A stretch of DNA of 64,000 nt, taken from positions 5,580,001 to 5,644,000 of the forward strand of contig NZ_CP107903.1 of NCBI RefSeq assembly GCF_036013955.1, given 5' to 3'. The stretch's first letter is position 1; the number at the start of each line of letters is the position of its first letter. The translations under genes were made by a program, and so were the position numbers. The notes below the pieces were generated by a model that was not told where the DNA came from, made no database searches, and saw only the letters and a program-made list of their open reading frames with translations. Source of the stretch: Streptomyces sp. NBC_00459. Its GTDB lineage: Bacteria; Actinomycetota; Actinomycetes; Streptomycetales; Streptomycetaceae. Positions 32,505-41,625 of this stretch are shown here, in pieces.

Positions 32505-35500
32505 TCAGCGGTTCGTGCGCGTCGCCCGCCCCAGCAGTTCCCGCACCGCGTCCGCCTCCGGTGCCTCCAGGGACTCGAAGATGCCGAGCGCGTCCTGCCA
32601 GCACACCTGGGCGCGGTCCAGTTGGCCTATGCCGTGCAGGGCGCGGCCGAGGACCGTCAGCACATTGCCCCGCCGCCACTCGCCGCCGATGCCGCGCAGT
32701 ACCGTCAGCGCCTGCTCGGCGTTGGTCGCCGCACGTGCCGAACGGGCCGCCGCGAGATCGACCTCGGCGAGGCGGAACAGGGTCATGCCCTCCCACAGGC
32801 GCTGCCTGCTGTCCCGGAACACCCGTAGGGCTTCGTCGAGATGGCCGGCGGCCTCCGTCAACTGGCCGCTCTGGGTGAGTGCCAGGCCGAGCGCGTAGCG
32901 GCCGTTGGCTCCTCGCACGGTGTGGCCCATCGCGTCGTACATCGCCGTGCCCTGCTGGGCGAGGGCGACCGCGCTGTCGGTGCGGCCCGTGGCGAGGTGG
33001 ATGCGCGACAGGTTGCACAGGGCGCTCGCCTCGCCGGGGCGGTCCGCGCAGGCGCGGTAGTTCTCGATCGCGCGGGTGAAGTGGGCCTCTCCCGCGTCGT
33101 GCCGGTTCTGGTAGAGCGCGACGACGCCGCTGATGTTCGACGACCAGCAGGCGGTGTACTGGTCGTCGGCCGCGAGGGCCAACTCCGTTGCCCGCTCGGA
33201 CTCCTGGACGGCTGCGTCGAAGAGGCTCCCGGAGACGTGGTGCACGAAGGCCAGCGTGGTCAGGGCGCGCGCCTCGGTGCGACGGCAGCCCGCAGCCCGG
33301 GCCGCGTCCCGCACGATCGCCGCGACCGCCTCGTACTCCTTGGAGTTGGTGCCGGACTCGGCCAGTTCGACCGCCGCCCAGAGCACGTCGGCGGCCCGGC
33401 GCAGCGTGTCCGGCCGGGTCGCGGACTGGCGGACGCAGGCCAGCACGCACACCGCCTCCGCATGCACCCAGTCCTGCGCGGCGTGGCTGTCGGTGAACGT
33501 CAGTCCGGGGTACTCCGCGTGTTCCAGGTGGTCGACCAGTCTGTCCTCGGGGCGCTGGACGCGGTAGGTCGCGGCGACCGTCGCGAGGTAGAAGTCGAGC
33601 AGACGGGACAAGGCCGACGCCCGCTCGCCGGGAGGGTGTTCGTCCCGTTCCGCACAGGCACGCGCGTAGAGTCGTACGAGGTCGTGGTAGCGGTAGCGGC
33701 CCGGCGCCGCCGATTCCAGGAGCGAGGTGTCCACGAGGGACTCCAGGATCTCCTCCGCATCGTCGACCGGCAGGCCCAGTACGGAGGCTGCCGCCGCGAG
33801 CGAGATGTCGGGGCCGTCCGCCAGGCCCAACAGCCGGAAAGCGCGGGCCTGCTGACGGTCCAGGGCGCCGTAGCCGAGTTCGAAGGTCGCCTTCACGGCG
33901 AGGTCGCCGGCCTGGAGTTCGTCCAGTCGACGGCGTTCGTCCCCGAGCTTCTCCGCCAGGACGGACACCGTCCACGTCCTGCGCGCCGCCAGCCGGGACG
34001 CCGCGATCCTGATCGCCAGCGGCAGGAAACCGCAGGCCGCCACGACATCCAGGGCTGCCTTGCGCTCGGCCGCGACCCGTTCCTCGCCCACGATCTTCGT
34101 GAAGAGCTGGAGGGCCTCCTCGGGGGACATGACGTCCAGGTCGACGAGGTGGGCGCCGGCCAGGTCCACCATCCGTACCCGGGAGGTGACCAGGGCCGCG
34201 CAGCCCTCCGTGCCCGGCAGCAGCGGACGTATCTGGGCGGCGTCGCGGGCGTTGTCCAACAGGACCAGCACCCGGCGGCCGTCCAGCACCGAGCGGTACA
34301 GGGCCGCGCGCTCCTCCAGCGAGTCCGGGATCGCCGAGTCGGCGGTGCCGAGGGCGCGCAGGAACGCGCCGAGGACCGTCTCCGGCTCGGCCGCCCGCGT
34401 TCCGGCGCCCTGGAGGTCGATGTACAACTGCCCGTCGGGGAAGGCGGAACGGGCCTGGTGGGCCACATGTACGGCGAGAGTCGTCTTGCCCACACCCCCG
34501 ATACCGGCGAGCGCGGACACGGCCATCACCCGGCCCTGCGCCGACGACGCCGACGAGGCGGACGCCAGGACCTTGCTCAGCTCGGACACGAAGGCGGCGC
34601 GCCCCGTGAAGTCCGGGACCGTGGCCGGGAGCTGGGCGGGACGGACGGGCGCGGGGGCGGCTTCCGGCGCGAGCGGGGCGGAGGGCTCGGCGAGTCCCGG
34701 GTCCGCCCGGAGGATGCGCTGCTGCAACTCTCTGAGGCCCGGGCGGGGATCGACGCCGAGTTCGTCGGCGAGGAGGCGGCGCGTGTCCGCGTACACCGCC
34801 AGTGCCTCGGCCTGCCGGCCGCTGCGGTACAGCGCCAGCATCAACAGCTCGCGCAGGCGCTCACGGAGAGGGTGTTCGGCCGTGAGGGCGGTCAACTCGC
34901 TGACCGACTCCGCGTGGCAGCCCTGTTCGAGGTCCATGTCGAGGCGGGACTCCAGGAGTTGGAGAAGCCACTCCTCCAACCGGACGCGCTGTGCCTCCGC
35001 GTACGGGCCGGGGATGCTTGCCAGTGGCTTGCCGTCCCACAGGTCCAGCGCCTGGTTGAGGACGTCCCGGGCATGGCGCAGCTCCCCGGCGCTCCTGGCC
35101 TTCTCCGCCTCCGTCGCCAGTTCCTGCGCCACCGTCAGATCCAGCGCGCCCTCCGCGAGCGAACGGATCGCGTATCCGCCCGACTCGCTCACCAGCACCC
35201 AGGCGCCCAGCACCTTGCGCAGCCGGGACGCGTACGTCCGTACCGCCGCCAGTGCCTGCGACGGCGGTTCCTCGCCCCACAGCGCGTCGATCAGCTCGGC
35301 CGCCGTCGCCGTCCGGCCCTCACGCAGCAACAGCGCGGCCAGCAGTGCCCGTTGCTGCGGAGATCCGGTGGGCAGTGGCTCGTCGCCGCGCCAGGCCCGT
35401 ACCGGCCCGAGCACGCTGAAGCGCAGCGCCGCCGGGGATTCAGCCGAGGAGTCCACCGGGGGCCTCACCGGCGTATCCCTGGGATCCCGCTGTGCCGGCA

Positions 35501-35528
35501 CCCGCGGTACAGCCGGTATGTCACCCAT
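32505..35528 (-). CDS. AfsR/SARP-family regulator with NB-ARC and TPR domains
   Basis: About 1007 residues, close to AfsR in length. The SARP winged helix lies at about 35-110 (LRFSVLGPVRAWRGDEPLP, QQRALLAALLLREG, LIDALWGEEPPSQALAAVRTYASRLRKVLG), the BTAD at about 120-265, and NB-ARC has Walker A GIGGVGKTTLAVHVAHQ and LVLLDNARDAAQIRPLLPG. C-terminal TPRs include FTRAIENYRACADRPGEASALCNLSRIHLATGR. ATG 35528 with AGGGAGC upstream. Position and strand suggest that it is the activator of the peptide and ATP-grasp genes downstream. Confidence 0.92.
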   Translation of the reverse strand: MGDIPAVPRVPAQRDPRDTPVRPPVDSSAESPAALRFSVLGPVRAWRGDEPLPTGSPQQRALLAALLLREGRTATAAELIDALWGEEPPSQALAAVRTYASRLRKVLGAWVLVSESGGYAIRSLAEGALDLTVAQELATEAEKARSAGELRHARDVLNQALDLWDGKPLASIPGPYAEAQRVRLEEWLLQLLESRLDMDLEQGCHAESVSELTALTAEHPLRERLRELLMLALYRSGRQAEALAVYADTRRLLADELGVDPRPGLRELQQRILRADPGLAEPSAPLAPEAAPAPVRPAQLPATVPDFTGRAAFVSELSKVLASASSASSAQGRVMAVSALAGIGGVGKTTLAVHVAHQARSAFPDGQLYIDLQGAGTRAAEPETVLGAFLRALGTADSAIPDSLEERAALYRSVLDGRRVLVLLDNARDAAQIRPLLPGTEGCAALVTSRVRMVDLAGAHLVDLDVMSPEEALQLFTKIVGEERVAAERKAALDVVAACGFLPLAIRIAASRLAARRTWTVSVLAEKLGDERRRLDELQAGDLAVKATFELGYGALDRQQARAFRLLGLADGPDISLAAAASVLGLPVDDAEEILESLVDTSLLESAAPGRYRYHDLVRLYARACAERDEHPPGERASALSRLLDFYLATVAATYRVQRPEDRLVDHLEHAEYPGLTFTDSHAAQDWVHAEAVCVLACVRQSATRPDTLRRAADVLWAAVELAESGTNSKEYEAVAAIVRDAARAAGCRRTEARALTTLAFVHHVSGSLFDAAVQESERATELALAADDQYTACWSSNISGVVALYQNRHDAGEAHFTRAIENYRACADRPGEASALCNLSRIHLATGRTDSAVALAQQGTAMYDAMGHTVRGANGRYALGLALTQSGQLTEAAGHLDEALRVFRDSRQRLWEGMTLFRLAEVDLAAARSARAATNAEQALTVLRGIGGEWRRGNVLTVLGRALHGIGQLDRAQVCWQDALGIFESLEAPEADAVRELLGRATRTNR

Positions 35529-35629
35529 CACCGCTCCCTGCCGAACATCATGACTAGAACAGCAGTTTGCCTTGTCCATGGCATGTGCGTCAGCTCCGGA
35601 GACGCCGATCACAGACCGGGTGCGAGGTA

Positions 35630-35657
35630 TTGCACGGTTCTCGCACGCTCTTCGCAC
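35630..35657. promoter_or_regulatory. Three 11-bp-phased direct repeats T[TC]GCAC, possible SARP site
   Basis: TTGCAC at 35630-35635, TCGCAC at 35641-35646 and TCGCAC at 35652-35657 are exactly 11 bp apart. SARP proteins are known to bind heptamer direct repeats with 11-bp spacing. The site is about 100 bp upstream of the SARP gene and about 95 bp upstream of the divergent amidohydrolase gene, so autoregulation is the simplest idea. Confidence 0.5.
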
Positions 35658-35713
35658 AGGGTTCCATGAAACGCAGGCGGAGAGGTGGCCGGAAGGGACC
35701 TGCGATCGCATAG

Positions 35714-35742
35714 CTGACGGTTCGTCAGATCGGCGCTACCGT
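35714..35742 (+). promoter_or_regulatory. Operator CTGACGGTTCGTCAG overlapping the amidohydrolase promoter
   Basis: The palindrome is 35714-35728. Its first six bases, CTGACG, form a -35; after 17 bp, TACCGT (35737-35742) is the -10. Transcription would begin about 7 nt later, at or next to ATG 35750, so the amidohydrolase message may be leaderless. A repressor bound here would block polymerase directly. Confidence 0.65.
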
Positions 35743-35749
35743 GCCTTCT

Positions 35750-37015
35750 ATGGAGACGACTGTGGAGAGCGCGGTGGAGGGTGCGGAGACGACCGACACC
35801 TTCCCGAAGATCATCTCGGTGGACGACCACACGGTGGAGCCCCCCAACGTCTGGCAGGACCGGCTGCCGAAGAAGTACCTGGACATCGGCCCGCGCATAG
35901 TCCGGGCGCCGCTGAAGTCGATGTCCTTCCTCGGCGGCCGGTTCAAGCCCGTCATGGGCGAACCCGGCGACGACGGCCCGATCGGTGACTGGTGGGTCTA
36001 CGAGAACCTGCACCGCCCCCTCACCCGCCTCGACACCGCCGTCGGCTACGACCGCGACGAGATCAAGCTCGAAGTCATCACCTACGAGCAGATGCGCCCC
36101 GGTTCCTACGACGTCCCGCAGCGGCTGGCCGACATGGACATCAACCACGTCCAGTCCGCCGTCTGCTTCCCGACCTTCCCGCGCTTCTGCGGCCAGACCT
36201 TCACCGAGGCCGAGGACCACGAACTCGGACTGCTCGGCGTACGCGCATACAACGACTGGATGGTGGACGAGTGGTGCGGTCCGGCCGCGCAGGGCCGTCT
36301 CATCCCGCTCACCCTGATCCCGCTCTGGGACGCGGAGTTGGCGGCTGCCGAGGTCCGGCGCAACGCGGCCCGGGGTGTCCGCGCGGTCGCCTTCTCCGAG
36401 ATCCCCCCGCACCTCGGCCTGCCCTCGATCCACGGCGACGACTGGGACCCCTTCCTCGCCGCCTGCGCCGAGACGGGCACCGTCATCGCGATGCACATCG
36501 GCTCCAGCAGCCGGATGCCGTCCACCTCCGCCGACGCCCCGCCCGCCGTCGGCTCCACCATCACCTTCGCCAACTGCTGCTTCTCGATGGTCGACTGGCT
36601 GATGAGCGGCAAGTTCGAACGCTTCCCGCAGCTGAAGATCATGTACGCCGAGGGCCAGATCGGCTGGATCCCGTACATCCTGGAGCGCGCGGACGTGGTC
36701 TGGGAGGAGAACCGGGGCTGGGGCGGAGTCGCCGACAAGGTCCACCGGCCGCCGTCCGAGCTGTTCGCCGAACACGTCTACGGCTGCTTCTTCGACGACG
36801 CCTTCGGGCTGCGCAACCTCGACTCGATAGGCGTCGGCAATGTCCTCTACGAGACCGACTACCCCCACTCCGACTCCACTTGGCCCGGCTCGCGCGAGGT
36901 CGGTGAGGCGCAGATGGGGCATCTGGACCCGGAGGTCGTGGAGCGGATCGTACGAGGGAACGCGATCGAGCTGCTGGGGCTGACGCCCGACGGGCTCTGG
37001 AATCCCGGGAGTTAG
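35750..37015 (+). CDS. Amidohydrolase 2 family protein (decarboxylase-like metal enzyme)
   Basis: A 421-residue TIM-barrel protein. The metal motif is IISVDDHTVEPPNVWQDRLP; IAMHIGSSSRMPSTS, MYAEGQIGWIPYILERAD and the late VLYETDYPHSDSTWP (metal Asp plus DYPH) mark the ACMSD/2,3-dihydroxybenzoate decarboxylase-type branch. It may decarboxylate or hydrolyse a CoA-pathway or aromatic intermediate. I choose ATG 35750; the GTG at 35741 overlaps the -10. Controlled by the shared CTGAC-N5-GTCAG operator. Confidence 0.88.
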   Translation: METTVESAVEGAETTDTFPKIISVDDHTVEPPNVWQDRLPKKYLDIGPRIVRAPLKSMSFLGGRFKPVMGEPGDDGPIGDWWVYENLHRPLTRLDTAVGYDRDEIKLEVITYEQMRPGSYDVPQRLADMDINHVQSAVCFPTFPRFCGQTFTEAEDHELGLLGVRAYNDWMVDEWCGPAAQGRLIPLTLIPLWDAELAAAEVRRNAARGVRAVAFSEIPPHLGLPSIHGDDWDPFLAACAETGTVIAMHIGSSSRMPSTSADAPPAVGSTITFANCCFSMVDWLMSGKFERFPQLKIMYAEGQIGWIPYILERADVVWEENRGWGGVADKVHRPPSELFAEHVYGCFFDDAFGLRNLDSIGVGNVLYETDYPHSDSTWPGSREVGEAQMGHLDPEVVERIVRGNAIELLGLTPDGLWNPGS

Positions 37016-37239
37016 CGGCGCAGGGGCGCCGCAGGGGGCAGCGGGTGGGGCAACGCGGGGGGCGGTGCGGGGGCAGTACAGGGCGCGTATCGGCGGATTC
37101 CCCCGTAGCCCCACGTAGAACGGTTGGTCATCCGGTACCGTGAATTCCCTTGGGGGGCCAAGTGGTCGGATGGTGAAGACGCGCTGCCGAACGCGCCTGT
37201 CCCCCGGGCGACCGCACAGGGACAAACGGGGGACGTCCG

Positions 37240-38082
37240 TTGCCGTACACCGCAGAGATCAGCCGGACCAACCCAGGATGCTTCATCTTCCTCGTGGACC
37301 AGTCCGCCTCCATGAGCGATCCCATGGAGAGCGGTGAGACGACACAGCCGCGGGCCGAGGTCGTGTCCAACGCCATCAACCGGCTGCTGACGGAACTGTC
37401 GGTCAAGTGCGCCAAGGAAGAAGGCGTACGCGACTACTTCCACGTCGCCGTGATCGGCTACGGCCACAACCGCGTCGGCTCCGCCTACCAGGGTGCCCTC
37501 GCCGGCCGCGACCTCGTTCCGCTGAGCGAGGTCGCCAACAACCCGGCGCGGGTGGAGAGTCGCACCAAGAAGGTGTCGGACGGCGCCGGCGGTCTCGTCG
37601 AGACGACCGTGCAGTTCCCGGTGTGGATGGACCCGGTGACCAACGGCGGCACGCCCATGACCAGGGCCCTCGGCTACGCGAACACCCTGGTGGGGCACTG
37701 GGTCGACATGCACCCCGGCGGCTTCCCGCCCATCGTCCTCAACCTCACCGACGGCGAGTCCACCGACGGCGACCCGACCAGCGCCGCCATCGGCCTGGCC
37801 TCGCACGCCACCGCCGACGGACCGGTGCTCCTCTTCAATCTGCACGTCTCCGGCAGCGGCGGCGCCCCCATCACGTTCCCGGACAACGAGCAGGCGCTGC
37901 CGGACACGTACGCGAAGCTGCTGTTCCAGATGTCCAGCGTCCTGCCCACCCACATGCGTTCGTACGCCGCCTCACAGGGACACCGCGTCAGCGAGACGAC
38001 CCGGGGCTTCGTCTACAACGCCGACATAGTCTCCATCGTGGAGTTCCTCGACATCGGCACCCGCGCGACGGAGCTGCGCTGA
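37240..38082 (+). CDS. vWA-domain protein, TerY-like member of a phosphorylation triad
   Basis: A 280-residue protein. The MIDAS motif is FIFLVDQSASM (D20-x-S22-x-S24), with NGGTPMTRALGYA (Thr) and IVLNLTDGESTDGDP (Asp) completing the metal site. It is cytoplasmic, without signal peptide. TTG start at 37240 behind a GGGGGA tract. Followed after 2 nt by a PP2C gene and then a kinase-HhH gene, the TerY-P arrangement described for Ter stress systems. Confidence 0.88.
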   Translation: MPYTAEISRTNPGCFIFLVDQSASMSDPMESGETTQPRAEVVSNAINRLLTELSVKCAKEEGVRDYFHVAVIGYGHNRVGSAYQGALAGRDLVPLSEVANNPARVESRTKKVSDGAGGLVETTVQFPVWMDPVTNGGTPMTRALGYANTLVGHWVDMHPGGFPPIVLNLTDGESTDGDPTSAAIGLASHATADGPVLLFNLHVSGSGGAPITFPDNEQALPDTYAKLLFQMSSVLPTHMRSYAASQGHRVSETTRGFVYNADIVSIVEFLDIGTRATELR

Positions 38083-38084
38083 CC

Positions 38085-38933
38085 ATGGGGGAGATCCCGG
38101 CGCTGCCGCGGGCGCAGTGGTTGTGGACGCAGAAGTCGGGCAGCAGCGAGCGGGAGTGCGAGGACGCCGCGTACCACTGGCAGTCGGACGAGGCGGGCGT
38201 CGACAGCGCCGGACGGGCCGTCGCGTCGCTGTACGCCTCGGTGTCGGACGGAGCCTCGGAGAGCCTGCTCGCCCGCGACTGGGCCATGCTCCTCGTCGCC
38301 GACGCCGTCGAGTCCATGCGGCTCGCCGGTGACTGGTGGGAGGAACTCGCCACGTTCGTACGGGACTTGATGGAGCGCTCCGCACTGCACTGGGACGCCT
38401 TCCTGGCCCGCTACCAGGCCGAGCGTGCCGCCCAGGGCAGGCCCATCGCCTGGTATGAGCAACCCGGCCTGGAGAAGGGAGCGTTCGCCACCGTGCTGGG
38501 GGCCGAGATCCGGTCCACCGCACTGGAGGACGGCACGACCCGCTGGTCCTGGCACGCCTTCGCCCTCGGCGACAGCTGTCTGTTCCACCTGCGCGACGGG
38601 CACGTCCTCGACTCCTTTCCGGTGCGCACGGTCGAGGAGTTCGGGATCACCCCTCAACTGCTGGGCAGCCGCAACCATGATGTGCGGCTGGTCGCGGAAC
38701 GGATGCGGGTGGCGCACGGGGAGCTGCTGCCGGGGGACGAACTCCTGCTCGTCACCGATGCGTTGGCGGCCTGGATGCTGTCCCGGCAGGCGGCGGGCGA
38801 GGCTGAACAGGTTTCGGCCCTCCCGGCCTTCGCCGCGTTCGACCAACAGGACTTCGCCGAGTGGGTGGACGACCAGCGGGCCCGCGCCCGGATGCGCAAC
38901 GACGATGTGACCCTCGTCCGAGCGAGAGTGTGA
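38085..38933 (+). CDS. PP2C-type protein phosphatase
   Basis: A 282-residue protein. ECEDAAYHW and SLYASVSDGASES carry the first metal-binding Asp residues; the centre GAFATVLGAEI and FALGDSCLFHLRDG, and GDELLLVTDALAAWML and MRNDDVTLVRARV at the end, complete the PP2C pattern. It should dephosphorylate targets of the neighbouring kinase. ATG 38085 begins 2 nt after the vWA stop. No ter genes (TerD/TerZ) are in the window. Confidence 0.85.
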   Translation: MGEIPALPRAQWLWTQKSGSSERECEDAAYHWQSDEAGVDSAGRAVASLYASVSDGASESLLARDWAMLLVADAVESMRLAGDWWEELATFVRDLMERSALHWDAFLARYQAERAAQGRPIAWYEQPGLEKGAFATVLGAEIRSTALEDGTTRWSWHAFALGDSCLFHLRDGHVLDSFPVRTVEEFGITPQLLGSRNHDVRLVAERMRVAHGELLPGDELLLVTDALAAWMLSRQAAGEAEQVSALPAFAAFDQQDFAEWVDDQRARARMRNDDVTLVRARV

Positions 38934-39031
38934 CGTTCATCCGTATATCCGTATGACGGTGTGGCGTCATGAGGGAGTCACGTCATGAGGGTCCGGCGTT
39001 CTTCCGCACGGCAGCGAGAGGGGAGGCGTGG

Positions 39032-41443
39032 ATGGCGGTGTCCCGCAGTGGTCGCCCCGGTCACGATCCCGGTCATGGTCATGGTCATGGTCCCGGCACC
39101 GGACCGGCCAGGAAGTTCCCGACGGGAGCGAACTACGCGGAGGCGTTGCAGCACCCCGAACTGTGCTTCAGCGACCCGGACTTGAAACACGGCGCCGTTC
39201 AGCAGAGCCCGGTACTGGGTCCGAAGGCGATCTCCGGGAACTTCGCCAGCGTCTTCTCCGTCACGGCCACCAACGGCCAGCGGTACGCGCTGAAGTGCTT
39301 CACCCGGGACAGCGTGACGCTCGGCAAGCGCTACTCCGCCATCAGTACGGCACTCGGCGGTCTCGGCGGCAGTGGTGGCCCCGGTGGATCCGGTGCGGGC
39401 GGGCTGTCCCAGCCGTGGCCGGTGGGGTTCGACTTCCTGGAGCAGGGCGTCCTGGTCGGCCGGGAGTGGTACCCGGCGGTCAAGATGACCTGGGTCCAGG
39501 GCACCGGCCTCATCAACTGGATCGAACGCAACCTCCACGACCCCGCCGCCCTGCACACGCTCGCCGACCGGTTCCTGGCCATGACCGCCGACCTGGAGAG
39601 GAACGGCATCGCCCACGGCGACCTCCAGCACGGCAACCTCCTCGTCGCCGCCGACGCGACCTTCCGCCTCGTCGACTACGACGGCATGTACGTCCCCGCC
39701 CTGCGCGGCGAGCGGGCGACCGAGAACGGCCACCGCAACTACCAGTCGCCCTCCCGTACGGCCGCCGACTTCGGCCCGGCCATGGACCGCTTCTCCGCCT
39801 GGACCATCGAACTGGCCCTGCTCGCCGTCGCCACGGACCCCGGCCTGTGGACCCAACTGCACGACAGCCAGGGCGAGTTCCTGATCCTCTCCGAGGCGGA
39901 CTTCAAGGAACCGGCGACCTCGCTGGCCTGGCCGGTCCTGCTGAGCCACCCGGACCAGCGGGTGCGGGACGTCGCCGGCCGGGTCAAGAGCTTCCTCGGC
40001 AGACGGGCGTCGGCGCTGCCGCCCCTGACCGCCGACGCCGTGCGGCTCCCGGCGCAACGGACGGCATCGGGATCGGCATCGGGCGCGCGAACAGGGGCGG
40101 GTACGGGTGCGGGGGGTTACGGGGCCGGGGGCGGTCTCGGCGGCAACCGGCCCACGGTCACGACCTGGACACCGGCCGCGTCCGGGGCATCCGGTTCCGG
40201 GGTGCCGGCCTGGATGGCGGGACGCATCACCGCGTCCACAGCGGCTTCCACCGTCGCGTCCACCACCGCGTCGGGTGCCGCACAGAGCCCGGTATCGCAG
40301 TCCTCAGGCGGTCTCTCGGGTCTCTCCGGTCTCGCCGGACTTTCCGGCTTCGGCGGGCGCAGCGCAGGTGACCTGGTCGCTGCTCTCGGCGCGCTGCTCA
40401 GTACGTCGGCCCCGGGTGCACTGGTCCTCGCCGCGGCGCAGCCGGTGGACGTCCTGCCGGCGGCACAGGGTGTCGCCCTGCTCACCTCCGCCGCGATGGT
40501 CGGGTTCGGCCGACGCCGGCGCCCCGAGTACCGGGCGGCGCGCAAGCGGGTGCGCGAGCTCAAACGGCGCTCCCGCGAACTGGCCGACCCGGCGAGCGCC
40601 CATCAGCGCCTGGAGAAGGAGATCAGCGTCCTCGACGACGCCCTCGCCAAGGACAACACGGCCTCCGACCAGGGCGTCCAGGCCCTCCAGCTCGAACTGC
40701 GCGACGGCCAGGCCCGTATCACCATGGACCTCAACCGGCGTACGGACCAGGCCCAGCAGCAGTTGGCGGGGCTGGCGGCGAAGGAACAGCGCCGGGTCGA
40801 CAAGGCGCTGGAGCCCGCGATCAGGGCGCACATCCAGGACAAGCTGCGCAGGACGTCGATCCAGGACGCGCGGTCGCTCAGCAACATGGGCAACAAGATG
40901 GTGCAGGCGCTCCAGGACGCGGGTATCCGAACCGCGGCGGACTTCATCGGAGTGGACTTCTCGCACAACCCGTCCGTCGTGTACCTGGTGCGTCCCGGCG
41001 GCCAGCGGATACGGGTGCCGGGCATCGGCGAGGCCAGGGCCACGGCCCTCAGCGACTGGCGGCAGGGTCTGGAACGCCGGGCCAGGGCATCCGCGCCCAC
41101 CACGGTGCCGCCGGCGGCCAAGGCCCAGATCAAGGCGGACATCGCCGCACTCCGGCGGACCCACAAGGCGGAGATCAAGCAGGCGGAGGCCGAGGCCTTT
41201 CAGAAGAAGGCCGCCCTGCAGCAACGGATCACCGACGAACGCGCCCGCCTCACCGGCCAACGTCAGCAGCGCGCGATGGACACGCAGCGCAGGCGCGCGG
41301 AACTCCTCCATCGCCAGAAGCAGTTGGCGGGCGCGGAGGCGGAGCGGGCGAGGGTGGAAACGGAGTTGGGGGTTGCGCGGGGGGAGACACGGGATGCCCT
41401 CGGGGTGGGCAAGTACCTGCGGTTCCTGCTGACGGGACGGTGA
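39032..41443 (+). CDS. Divergent protein kinase with membrane segment, coiled coil and helix-hairpin-helix
   Basis: An 803-residue protein. The kinase-like domain (about 55-345) has Lys88 in YALKCF, the catalytic HGDLQHGN (195-202) and DYD (215-217) in place of DFG. A Gly/Ser/Ala-rich linker is followed by a hydrophobic stretch (about 460-495), a long charged coiled coil, a HhH pair (SLSNMGNKMVQALQDAG and IRVPGIGEARATALSDW, about 610-680) and another coiled coil. This fits the kinase of TerY-P triads, which carries nucleic-acid-binding modules. ATG 39032 with GGGGAGG. Confidence 0.85.
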   Translation: MAVSRSGRPGHDPGHGHGHGPGTGPARKFPTGANYAEALQHPELCFSDPDLKHGAVQQSPVLGPKAISGNFASVFSVTATNGQRYALKCFTRDSVTLGKRYSAISTALGGLGGSGGPGGSGAGGLSQPWPVGFDFLEQGVLVGREWYPAVKMTWVQGTGLINWIERNLHDPAALHTLADRFLAMTADLERNGIAHGDLQHGNLLVAADATFRLVDYDGMYVPALRGERATENGHRNYQSPSRTAADFGPAMDRFSAWTIELALLAVATDPGLWTQLHDSQGEFLILSEADFKEPATSLAWPVLLSHPDQRVRDVAGRVKSFLGRRASALPPLTADAVRLPAQRTASGSASGARTGAGTGAGGYGAGGGLGGNRPTVTTWTPAASGASGSGVPAWMAGRITASTAASTVASTTASGAAQSPVSQSSGGLSGLSGLAGLSGFGGRSAGDLVAALGALLSTSAPGALVLAAAQPVDVLPAAQGVALLTSAAMVGFGRRRRPEYRAARKRVRELKRRSRELADPASAHQRLEKEISVLDDALAKDNTASDQGVQALQLELRDGQARITMDLNRRTDQAQQQLAGLAAKEQRRVDKALEPAIRAHIQDKLRRTSIQDARSLSNMGNKMVQALQDAGIRTAADFIGVDFSHNPSVVYLVRPGGQRIRVPGIGEARATALSDWRQGLERRARASAPTTVPPAAKAQIKADIAALRRTHKAEIKQAEAEAFQKKAALQQRITDERARLTGQRQQRAMDTQRRRAELLHRQKQLAGAEAERARVETELGVARGETRDALGVGKYLRFLLTGR

Positions 41444-41541
41444 GAGGGCCCGTCTCGGCAGGCCGGGGGTCCCCTTCTGCGTTCCCCTGCTCGGGAGTTC
41501 GAGGACAAGGACCTCCGGAGGGAAGCTCGGCAACCCCTTGC

Positions 41542-41598
41542 CTGACGATGCGTCAGCCGTGACGATGGCCATCGCGATCCGATTTGACGGATCGTCAG
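41542..41598 (+). promoter_or_regulatory. Two operators in front of the luciferase-like oxidoreductase gene
   Basis: CTGACGATGCGTCAG (41542-41556) and TTGACGGATCGTCAG (41584-41598) are 42 bp apart centre to centre, four helical turns, so dimers would bind on the same DNA face. The second ends 27 nt before ATG 41626. Same operator type as at 22821, 35714, 45190 and 46125. Confidence 0.75.
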
Positions 41599-41625
41599 AT
41601 TCAAGGCAGGGAAAGGGACGCGCCC

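Noticed and set aside
32841..35669. 942-codon plus-strand open frame opposite the SARP gene
   Set aside because: Shadow of the SARP gene with no recognisable motif; the minus strand carries clear SARP, NB-ARC and TPR domains.
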